DNA of 9,152 nt. Source: Bacteroidales bacterium (GTDB lineage: Bacteria > Bacteroidota > Bacteroidia > Bacteroidales > F082). The notes beneath the pieces were generated by a model. The model was not told the DNA's origin. It did no database searches and saw only the letters and a program-made list of their open reading frames with translations. The position numbers and the translations under genes are program-made. Shown piece after piece: positions 3,956-9,152 of the stretch. The stretch lies in the NCBI GenBank assembly GCA_024689285.1, contig JAILDR010000098.1, forward strand, positions 1 to 9,152, read 5' to 3'. Position 1 is the stretch's first letter, and the number at the start of each line of letters is the position of its first letter.

Positions 3956-6412
3956 ATGGACTACAAGAAACTCAAGGAAGAACCGCTGAAAAGCGCTGTG
4001 CAGCAGGACTTCTTCAACAACTACAAATACACCCAACTCGGCAACATCGACTTTGTCATCGCCAAAAACATTGTCGACAAAGGACAAACATCGCTCTTCG
4101 ATGAGTTTGAGAACGACGAACTCAAGTCGCTGCTTTGGGCCGAAGCCAAGCAAGGCACCTCGCACGACATCTTCGAGTCGTTTGTACAGCTCATCCTCAC
4201 CATCGGCAAGGAACGCACCTTCGAGAAATACCTGCCGCCCAAATACATCGGTGCCTTCGATGCCGAGAAGTTCGCCTTCATCGAATACCACCAAATCCAG
4301 CATATTTTCTACCAAAATGACTTTAACTGGAACGTGACCCCTTCGAACCACGAGACCAAAGAGTTCCGACAACTCCATGCGCTTTGCCAAAACTTGCTTG
4401 AAGAAAGCTCCATCCTGTTCTACTTTGAGACCCAGGCCAACGAGTTCAAGGAGTTTATCCGCCTGAATTTCAAGACTGGCAAGGAGGCAACAGAGAAGAT
4501 ATCTGTGACGAAAAACAACTTCACCTTCGTCTTCCAGAAATGGAGCGAGAAGGTGCGCCCCACCATCAGCGTCGATTGGGCAAAAGCCAACAAGGCGGGC
4601 ATCATCTCTGCCGACTTCTTTCTGGCTGACCTGCTATCAAGCAATGAGGAGTCGCTGAAGGACTCTCTCTACGTGGTATTGCGCAAGACCAAATACGAAC
4701 TGGCAAAGAAGATTGACGAGATGGGGCTTGTTTCCACCTCATCGGTAGGCTTCAACGACAAGCAGAAAGCCTACAAGCAGTTTTGGAGCATCTATTCGCG
4801 TCCACCGAAAGAGGAATACTGGGACTATATCATCGGGAGGCGCGACCTGTTAGTGCCACAGGACATCCGAGAGCGCAAAGGCTCCTACTTCACACCACAG
4901 ATTTGGGTGGAAAAGAGCCAACAATACCTGGCCGACGTGTTGGGCGAGACTTGGCAGGACGAGTACTACATCTGGGACTGCTGTGCCGGCACGGGCAACC
5001 TGCTGAATGGCCTGACCAACTACGACCGCGTGTGGGCTTCCACCCTCGACAAGCAGGATGTGGACGTGATGATGGACCGCATCAACAACGGTTGGTCGAT
5101 GGCTGAAAACCATGTGTTTCAGTTCGACTTCCTCAACGACGACTTCACCCAATGCCCTGAGGAGTTGCAGGCAATCCTCAACAGCCCCGAAAAGCGGAAG
5201 AAGTTAGTGGTTTATATCAATCCCCCTTATGCGGAGGCAAGTAATGCAAGGACATCGAGCGGAACTGGTGCAAATAGGGCTGGCCTGTCTGATACTGTAA
5301 TAAGAGCCAAATATAAAGACTCACTTGGTAGAGCAGCAAATGAATTGTTTGCGCAATTCTACGCAAGAATTGTACGTGAAATCCCTACCTGCGTGCTTGC
5401 AGTGTTTTCAAAGTTGAAAACACTGCAAGCACCAAACTTCTCGGATTTCCGAAAAAATTTCCGAGCGAAGCTCGGTCGAATTTTTTTGGTGCCTGCTAAT
5501 ACCTTCGACAATGTCACAGGGCAATTCCCAATTGGTTTCCAAATTTGGCGAACAGCTACAGAAGACTTTTTTACATACGCTGAAGCAGATGTGTATGATG
5601 CAAAAGGAGAATTTATTGGAACAAAGACACTAATTCCGTATTCAAATAGCATAGTTATTAATCGTTGGCTCAGTCAAAACTATGATAATAGCGGATTACA
5701 AATAGGTTGGATTCGTTTTGTTCCAAATGATTTCCAAAACAACAGAGGAGTATTTTTTGTAACCGAAGCAAAAGATAGTGACATTCGAGAATCTCGAGTC
5801 GCAAAAATAAGTGTGAATAATTTTATTCCGTGTAGTGTTTATTTTGCCGTCCGACACTCCATTGAAGCCAATTGGCTCAACGACCGCGACCAATTCCTCT
5901 ATCCTAACGATGGCTGGAGTAAGGACATGGAGTTCCATACGGACTGCCTGATTTTTACTTTATTCCACGGACAGAACCGCATATCATCGCAACAAGGCGT
6001 CAACCATTGGATTCCCTTCACCCGTGAGCAAGTGGGGTGCCGCAAGACCTTCAAATCGACCTTCATGTCGAATTATCTCAGAGGGAAAATCACACCTTCT
6101 ACAGACACGGGGCTGTTTGGGACAGATTCTGTGTGTACGCCTTCTCTGCAAAACTTGTCGCCTGAAGCGCAAGCCGTTTACGACGCGGGGCTTGCCTTGT
6201 GGCGTTATTACCACAGTCAGCCCAACGCCATTGCCGATGCCTCGTTCTACGACATCCGTCTGCACTTCCAAGGCACCAACGACAAAGGCAGCATGAACGC
6301 CAAGAGCGACGACGCGACCTATACCGAATTCATCGCCAACCTGCGCGAGAAGATGAAGTTGCTGGCCAAGCGCATCGAGCCGAAGGTGTATGAATATGGG
6401 TTTTTGAAATGA
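3956..6412 (+). CDS. Type IIG-like restriction-modification enzyme (N6-adenine methyltransferase with N-terminal nuclease)
   Basis: This 818-residue protein probably methylates adenine in a specific DNA site and may also cut unmethylated DNA. The N terminus has a PD-(D/E)XK-like pattern: D32 in a hydrophobic strand, then LLWAEAK with E63 and K65, then Q78. The methyltransferase core shows motif X (RKGSYFTP, 307-314), S-adenosylmethionine motif I (DCCAGTGNL, 341-349), catalytic motif IV (NPPY, 422-425) and FPIGFQIW (524-531). The rest, to the C terminus, probably includes target recognition. The start at 3956 fits the -7 box just upstream. The stop overlaps the ATG of the next gene. Third-position GC falls sharply for codons about 426-630 and recovers after, so the gene is a mosaic. 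Nuclease activity is inferred from motifs only. An orphan or regulatory methyltransferase is the alternative. Confidence 0.8.
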   Translation: MDYKKLKEEPLKSAVQQDFFNNYKYTQLGNIDFVIAKNIVDKGQTSLFDEFENDELKSLLWAEAKQGTSHDIFESFVQLILTIGKERTFEKYLPPKYIGAFDAEKFAFIEYHQIQHIFYQNDFNWNVTPSNHETKEFRQLHALCQNLLEESSILFYFETQANEFKEFIRLNFKTGKEATEKISVTKNNFTFVFQKWSEKVRPTISVDWAKANKAGIISADFFLADLLSSNEESLKDSLYVVLRKTKYELAKKIDEMGLVSTSSVGFNDKQKAYKQFWSIYSRPPKEEYWDYIIGRRDLLVPQDIRERKGSYFTPQIWVEKSQQYLADVLGETWQDEYYIWDCCAGTGNLLNGLTNYDRVWASTLDKQDVDVMMDRINNGWSMAENHVFQFDFLNDDFTQCPEELQAILNSPEKRKKLVVYINPPYAEASNARTSSGTGANRAGLSDTVIRAKYKDSLGRAANELFAQFYARIVREIPTCVLAVFSKLKTLQAPNFSDFRKNFRAKLGRIFLVPANTFDNVTGQFPIGFQIWRTATEDFFTYAEADVYDAKGEFIGTKTLIPYSNSIVINRWLSQNYDNSGLQIGWIRFVPNDFQNNRGVFFVTEAKDSDIRESRVAKISVNNFIPCSVYFAVRHSIEANWLNDRDQFLYPNDGWSKDMEFHTDCLIFTLFHGQNRISSQQGVNHWIPFTREQVGCRKTFKSTFMSNYLRGKITPSTDTGLFGTDSVCTPSLQNLSPEAQAVYDAGLALWRYYHSQPNAIADASFYDIRLHFQGTNDKGSMNAKSDDATYTEFIANLREKMKLLAKRIEPKVYEYGFLK
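5393..5432. repeat. Perfect 19-bp inverted repeat inside a gene
   Basis: GTGCTTGCAGTGTTTTCAA (5393-5411) is followed by a two-base centre, AG, and then its exact reverse complement (5414-5432). It is entirely inside the methyltransferase coding sequence and encodes part of CVLAVFSKLKTLQAPNF. It lies within the AT-rich segment. In RNA it would form a very stable hairpin. Confidence 0.95.
5452..5487 (+). terminator. Terminator-like hairpin inside the coding sequence
   Basis: CCGAGC (5461-5466) and GCTCGG (5470-5475) pair around the loop GAA. An outer stem pairs AAAAAATT (5452-5459) with AATTTTTT (5479-5486) across a small internal loop, and the right side ends in a run of seven T. The shape is that of an intrinsic terminator, but it sits mid-gene, 19 bases after the perfect inverted repeat. 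Whether it terminates is unknown. Confidence 0.4.
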
Positions 6413-6684
6413 TTATACAGCGAGGGAAGGAAAATGAAACGATGTATTTGGTAGAATTGACACCGATTGAAGTCTGGGTAGCGATAGCGATTATCGTCAT
6501 CGTGGCCATCATTGCCATCGTGAGGAAACGTCGTGCTGAACGTGATTGGGAAGAGCACTTGCGCCAGAAGGAAGAGGAAGTCGCCAGATTCAATGAGTTC
6601 TTTGCTAAATACAAGAAACAACATCCTGAAACCTGGGACGAGAACGGAAATTTGCACGGTTCATCAAAAACAAAAGACAAATAG
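6409..6684 (+). CDS. Small single-pass membrane protein with charged coiled tail
   Basis: The ATG at 6409 overlaps the methyltransferase stop as ATGA, which suggests translational coupling. A second in-frame ATG at 6442, preceded by purine-rich sequence (GGGAAGGAAAATG), would give an 80-residue protein starting MYLVELTPIEVW and is equally plausible. One transmembrane helix, rich in Ile/Val/Ala, spans about residues 20-38. It is followed by RKRRAERDWEEHLRQKEEEVARF, a highly charged, probably coiled helix, and a hydrophilic end. The positive charges after the helix predict a cytoplasmic tail. I do not recognise the family. The overlap implies co-expression with the restriction-modification-like enzyme. 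Confidence 0.65.
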   Translation: MIIQRGKENETMYLVELTPIEVWVAIAIIVIVAIIAIVRKRRAERDWEEHLRQKEEEVARFNEFFAKYKKQHPETWDENGNLHGSSKTKDK

Positions 6685-6685
6685 A

Positions 6686-6718
6686 ATGATTTGGTTTGGC
6701 ATTATAGTTGTGTTATAA
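6686..6718 (+). CDS. Possible 10-codon mini-ORF, MIWFGIIVVL
   Basis: This hydrophobic ten-residue frame with its own ATG and TAA lies between two small membrane protein genes. It resembles the first residues of the next microprotein (MYWIIIVIVA), so it may be a degenerate duplicate, a leader peptide, or chance. Confidence 0.15.
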   Translation: MIWFGIIVVL

Positions 6719-6731
6719 AGAATGTAAGCCT

Positions 6732-6881
6732 ATGTATTGGATTATCATAGTTATAGTAGCCTTCATTTTGGCCATCAAGGAAACGCGCAAAGAGCGCAAA
6801 CATCCAGGCTATCGTTCGTGGATGGACGATGACTCGGTGAAAACATTCCATCGCCCTGGAAAAGATAAAAAGTGGTGGTAA
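6732..6881 (+). CDS. Membrane microprotein, 49 residues
   Basis: The frame runs from ATG at 6732 to TAA at 6879-6881. Residues 2-15 (YWIIIVIVAFILAI) form one hydrophobic helix. A basic stretch follows (KETRKERKH), then a hydrophilic tail with GYRSW, an Asp triplet, and KKWW at the end. An N-terminal membrane anchor with a basic cytoplasmic flank is the usual design of bacterial membrane microproteins. It lies 47 bases after the previous gene and 26 before the next, all on the same strand, so one transcript is likely. There is no family assignment. It could be a random ORF, but the ordered hydrophobic-basic-hydrophilic layout and the spacing support a gene. Confidence 0.5.
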   Translation: MYWIIIVIVAFILAIKETRKERKHPGYRSWMDDDSVKTFHRPGKDKKWW

Positions 6882-6907
6882 TCAAAAACGTTAAAACACA
6901 TCGAAAC

Positions 6908-7219
6908 ATGGAAGTGAAATTAGAACGTGAGTTATTTGTGTGTGCCTGTGGTGATGTCGAACACCAGTTTGTTATTTCAAAGTTTGAAGACGAGCCGCAG
7001 TTTTATATTGAGATGCATTTATCGGATGCCAGCTTTTTCAGAAGGCTCATGATAGGATTGAAATACATCTTCGGCAAGAAAAGCAAATACGGTGCATTTG
7101 AGGAAATCATTCTCAATCCCGAAGACATTGAGCGACTGAGAAAGGTCATCGACAAAGAAACGAAACCCAAGGCAAAACCGTTAAGCAAAGACACCAAAGG
7201 AGCACTAAAGGAGGGGTAA
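6908..7219 (+). CDS. Hypothetical protein with a CxCGDxEHQF motif
   Basis: This 103-residue protein starts with ATG at 6908; the in-frame GTG at 6872 would overlap the microprotein. Near the N terminus it reads LFVCACGDVEHQFVIS, with paired cysteines and a histidine that could bind metal. Then come strands (QFYIEMHLSD), a basic helix with FFRRLMIGLKYIFGKKSKYGAFEEIILN, and a Lys/Pro-rich tail. I have an impression of similar small proteins in Bacteroidota accessory and phage-related regions, but cannot name a family. It has no signal peptide or clear membrane helix. The final codons lie in an 11-base tandem repeat, so the extreme C terminus (DTKGALKEG) may be repeat-derived. It is probably the last gene of the plus-strand cluster. 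Confidence 0.65.
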   Translation: MEVKLERELFVCACGDVEHQFVISKFEDEPQFYIEMHLSDASFFRRLMIGLKYIFGKKSKYGAFEEIILNPEDIERLRKVIDKETKPKAKPLSKDTKGALKEG

Positions 7220-7279
7220 AGGAGGACCAAAGGAGGTTTACGGTAGGATTATACTTCGATTATACTACGATTATACTTC
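7207..7279. repeat. Two consecutive 11-bp tandem arrays
   Basis: The first array has three units beginning AAAGGAGG (7207-7217, 7218-7228, 7229-7239). After a seven-base joint, three units GATTATACTTC, GATTATACTAC and GATTATACTTC follow at 7247-7279. Both have a period of exactly 11 bases with different units. The first array overlaps the end of the preceding gene, and the second ends just short of a truncated minus-strand gene. Confidence 0.9.
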
Positions 7280-7284
7280 GCCCC

Positions 7285-7449
7285 TCATTCGGCCCTACAT
7301 GCGCCTTGGCCCCATTCAGCGCCAAATTCCCGATAGGCAAGCCTAGCGGCACCACCGCCATGCATACCTTGCAAATTGCTTCCGAAGACAAATACTTCAT
7401 TGGGTGCAAGTTGCGTGATGTAATTAGATGAAATGCGTTTTTGGCTCAT
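7285..7449 (-). pseudogene. Truncated FVFGSNLxGxHGxGAA-signature protein
   Basis: Reading the minus strand from ATG at 7449, 54 codons are open. They contain APNEVFVFGSNLQGMHGGGAARLAYREFGAEWGQG, a conserved N-terminal signature I recognise from small proteins of Bacteroidota and other bacteria. Full members, as I recall, are well over 100 residues and continue with more Gly-rich and Ile-Pro-Thr segments. Here the match ends after WGQG, and four unrelated codons lead to a stop at 7287-7285. The remaining part is absent, and the 11-bp repeats begin right beyond. It lies 22 bases downstream of the ATPase gene stop, on the same strand. A relic is the best reading; a short functional protein is less likely. 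Confidence 0.65.
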
Positions 7450-7471
7450 TTTGTTCCGTAAATATGTTCAT

Positions 7472-8914
7472 TTATTCCTTAAATAAGTCATCCAATAAAA
7501 CCTCGCTATGGACAATGCCCGAATGTGCGCCATTGGACACGCCAAAAGTAGTGACGAAAGTATGTACCAATGATTTCTTGCTATGAGTCTTTTCGCGAAA
7601 CAGCTCCATCCTGTCGCGGAGTTTCTTTTCGTATTCCGCCGTGATTCGGTATTCCCCTTGGCTGAATTTCATTTCGCATAGGTGGATGATTCTGTCGGCT
7701 CGCTCTATGATAAGGTCGATTTGGCTGCCTTTAGTGGCCTTTTGTTGGTCTGCCTTGTCGAACCAAGCGGAAACCTCAGTTGCCACGCCACCTATGCTCA
7801 AGGCTTGGCGTATCCGAGAAATGTGCATCAAGCAAAGCAATTCAAAGGTCAACCCTTGCCATGACTCCACGCTGTGTGAAGCGGCATGATGCTGCCACCA
7901 CACATCGTCGAATGAGTCCTTGTTGGGCTCTATGTATTTCAGATAGAACAAGGTGTAGAAATCGGTCAACTTGTAGATCCGGTCTTGGCTCTTTTTGCCG
8001 TAATATCTGAACTTCATGATGAAGTCGCAACGTTCAAGGTTGTTCAACACCGTCGTAAGGCGTTTTCCGTCAATGCCCGTTGAGGTTGCTATGTCCTGAT
8101 TCGTCATCCCGTTGTGATGTTCGGCCAGCAGCCTGACCACTGCGAGATATTTCTCGGCATGGGTGAACAAAGCATTATACAATTCGTCGAATTCCATCCT
8201 CAGCGCACCTCCACGCGCAAAGCAGAGATCGTCCACATTTTGGGTTAAACTGTGTTTGGGGTCAATCAGGCTGAGATAGAACGGGATGCCTCCGAAAAAC
8301 ATATAACACTGTGCCATCTGAAACCTATCCCACGGGCAGCCACGGCTTTTCAAGTATTGTTCGGTCTCTGATAATGTAAACGGCCGCAGATAGATTTGGC
8401 AGGTTATTCGGGCGTGAAGGCCCCCTTGGTTCTCCACAAGATTGTCGATCATCCACGAGGTTGCCGAACCGCTGGCGATGAACAAGATATCGTTCCGACG
8501 TGCCGCCCAGCCATTCCAGAAGTTCTCGAAAGCCTCCGTGAAATTGGAGCGGAGAGAGTCGATCCACGGCATTTCGTCCACGAACACCACTTTTTTTCGG
8601 TTTTCCGGCAACGAAGACAAGTATTCCTCCAGCGCATCGAATGCGTCGAACCAATCGACAAACACGGAAGCCTTTCGTTGCCCCGCAGCCTGTTTCAACG
8701 CCTTGGCGAAGTTACGCAATTGAACGCGCTGAGGCAGATTATGGCCACCAACGTATGTGAAGTCAAAAGAGCCGTGAAAGAACTGGTCAACCAGAAACGT
8801 TTTGCCCACACGCCTGCGCCCGTAAACTATAACAAGTTCCGATCGATTGGAATCGAGGCAACGTTTCAATTCCGCCATTTCCCTTTGTCTGCCTATTATC
8901 TTGCTGTTTCCCAT
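7472..8914 (-). CDS. Archaeal-type ATPase with DUF234-like C-terminal domain
   Basis: This 480-residue protein of the ATPase_2 (PF01637) type is widespread in Bacteroidales, often in several copies. The start is ATG at 8914-8912; the frame is open to a TTG at 8965, but that extension overlaps the -7 box. Residues 6-39 read IIGRQREMAEL...VIVYGRRRVGKT, with Walker A at 32-39. Walker B VVFVDEMPW is at 109-117 (D113, E114), and a LFIASGSATSW sensor strand follows. A winged-helix-like region is at about 252-300 (MTNQDIATSTGIDGKRLTTVL). The C terminus has D400 and E414-M-K416, a PD-(D/E)XK nuclease-like pattern typical of DUF234. The cellular role is unknown. Motifs are intact. It stands on the opposite strand to the restriction-modification cluster, with its own promoter. 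Confidence 0.85.
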   Translation of the reverse strand: MGNSKIIGRQREMAELKRCLDSNRSELVIVYGRRRVGKTFLVDQFFHGSFDFTYVGGHNLPQRVQLRNFAKALKQAAGQRKASVFVDWFDAFDALEEYLSSLPENRKKVVFVDEMPWIDSLRSNFTEAFENFWNGWAARRNDILFIASGSATSWMIDNLVENQGGLHARITCQIYLRPFTLSETEQYLKSRGCPWDRFQMAQCYMFFGGIPFYLSLIDPKHSLTQNVDDLCFARGGALRMEFDELYNALFTHAEKYLAVVRLLAEHHNGMTNQDIATSTGIDGKRLTTVLNNLERCDFIMKFRYYGKKSQDRIYKLTDFYTLFYLKYIEPNKDSFDDVWWQHHAASHSVESWQGLTFELLCLMHISRIRQALSIGGVATEVSAWFDKADQQKATKGSQIDLIIERADRIIHLCEMKFSQGEYRITAEYEKKLRDRMELFREKTHSKKSLVHTFVTTFGVSNGAHSGIVHSEVLLDDLFKE

Positions 8915-8944
8915 TTTGTCTGCACTTTTAATTAAACTAAGGTG

Positions 8945-8952
8945 CAAAAGTA
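8945..8952 (-). promoter_or_regulatory. -7 element TACTTTTG of the ATPase gene
   Basis: On the minus strand TACTTTTG is an exact TAnnTTTG match, 30 bases ahead of the ATG at 8914. A TTTTG word lies 10 bases further upstream (8963-8967), nearer than the usual -33 position. Confidence 0.6.
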
Positions 8953-8981
8953 CACTATTTTTCAAAATAAAGCTTGAAAAT

Positions 8982-9016
8982 ATACTTTTTCTTGTAAAAA
9001 ACTGGAGAAAAAGTAT
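8982..9016. repeat. 11-bp inverted repeat upstream of the ATPase promoter
   Basis: ATACTTTTTCT (8982-8992) and AGAAAAAGTAT (9006-9016) are exact reverse complements, 13 bases apart. It lies 30 bases upstream of the ATPase -7 box and could be an operator for a dimeric regulator. It is AT-rich, so chance is not excluded. Confidence 0.4.
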
Positions 9017-9062
9017 GGTTTTAAGCCATGTTTGTCGCTGACAAAAATATCCGTCCTTAGTG

Positions 9063-9152
9063 TCAATCCTTCAGCTTTTGTTTCTCCTTGCACCGAATAT
9101 CGTTGATGAAGAAGCAAGCCTCAATATATCCTTGTTTAGATGCTTGACTTAG
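9063..9152 (-). CDS. C-terminal end of an unidentified protein (partial)
   Basis: The minus strand is open from the right edge to TGA at 9065-9063 and gives 29 residues, with SKQGYIEACFFINDIRCKEK near the start and KLKD at the end. The pattern A.KQGYIEA is reminiscent of one helix of a Sel1-like or TPR repeat, but the piece is too short to assign. It is codirectional with the ATPase gene, which begins about 150 bases further along the minus strand with its own promoter. Confidence 0.4.
   Translation of the reverse strand, partial: LSQASKQGYIEACFFINDIRCKEKQKLKD

Larger units (their letters stand above)
5231..5845 (+). other. AT-rich foreign-looking segment within the methyltransferase gene
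   Basis: By direct count, codons ending in G or C make up 46 of 57 at 4871-5041, 11 of 40 at 5231-5350, 15 of 77 at 5597-5827, and 30 of 45 at 5846-5980. The change begins directly after the NPPY motif and ends within a few codons of 5846. The reading frame is intact throughout. This is best explained by replacement of an internal segment by recombination with a diverged allele. Confidence 0.75.

Noticed and set aside
3932..4390. 152-codon minus-strand frame
   Set aside because: It mirrors the third-position GC bias of the methyltransferase gene on the other strand, and its Val/Leu/Glu-rich translation resembles no protein family.
8396..8935. 179-codon plus-strand frame
   Set aside because: It lies antisense to the Walker A and Walker B region of a clear ATPase gene.
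9031..9045. TTTGTC-GCT-GACAAA hairpin as terminator of the right-edge gene
   Set aside because: There is no run of T on its downstream side and the stem is only six pairs, so it could be chance.

Overview
The window most probably comes from a member of the Bacteroidales (phylum Bacteroidota). The evidence is the promoter elements: exact TAnnTTTG-type -7 boxes lie just ahead of several genes (1818-1825, 3933-3940, and 8945-8952 on the minus strand). Shine-Dalgarno motifs are mostly weak, and the protein families (an archaeal-type ATPase with a DUF234-like tail, a CbxX-like AAA+ protein, a protein with the FVFGSNLxGxHGxGAA signature) are common in gut Bacteroidales. No rRNA, tRNA, CRISPR array or transposase was seen.

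Layout. Positions 1-896 hold no convincing gene and are packed with short-period tandem repeats, long imperfect hairpins and dispersed repeat words. A 184-residue protein of unknown function follows (897-1451) and runs into a 12-bp inverted repeat. A second repeat-bearing spacer (1483-1868) shares a repeat block with the first. Next, on the plus strand, come a small three-helix membrane protein (1869-2153), a TerB-like/CbxX-type AAA+ ATPase (2157-3857), and a large N6-adenine DNA methyltransferase with a probable N-terminal PD-(D/E)XK nuclease, which looks like a single-chain type IIG-like restriction-modification enzyme (3956-6412). After it come a small single-pass membrane protein with a charged tail (6409-6684), a 49-residue membrane microprotein (6732-6881) and a 103-residue unknown protein (6908-7219). 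An 11-bp tandem repeat tract (7207-7279) separates these from minus-strand genes: a truncated relic of an FVFGSN-signature protein (7285-7449), an archaeal-type ATPase with a nuclease-like C terminus (7472-8914), and the last 29 codons of another gene that runs off the right edge (9063-9152).

How the genes may work together. The restriction-modification-like enzyme has its own promoter, and the small membrane-protein gene overlaps its stop codon. The AAA+ gene lies directly upstream on the same strand, with a membrane-protein gene in front of it. This has the make-up of an accessory or defence island, but a joint function is inference.

Most striking observations: (1) the small membrane protein and the AAA+ gene share one reading frame, split by a single TAA with a further hydrophobic segment directly after it, which suggests a split membrane-AAA+ fusion; (2) the methyltransferase gene is a sharp mosaic, with third-position GC falling from about 80% to about 20% immediately after the NPPY catalytic motif and rising again about 620 bp later; (3) inside that foreign-looking segment are a perfect 19-bp inverted repeat and a terminator-like hairpin, both within coding sequence; (4) a gene relic lies hidden in what looks like an intergenic gap.
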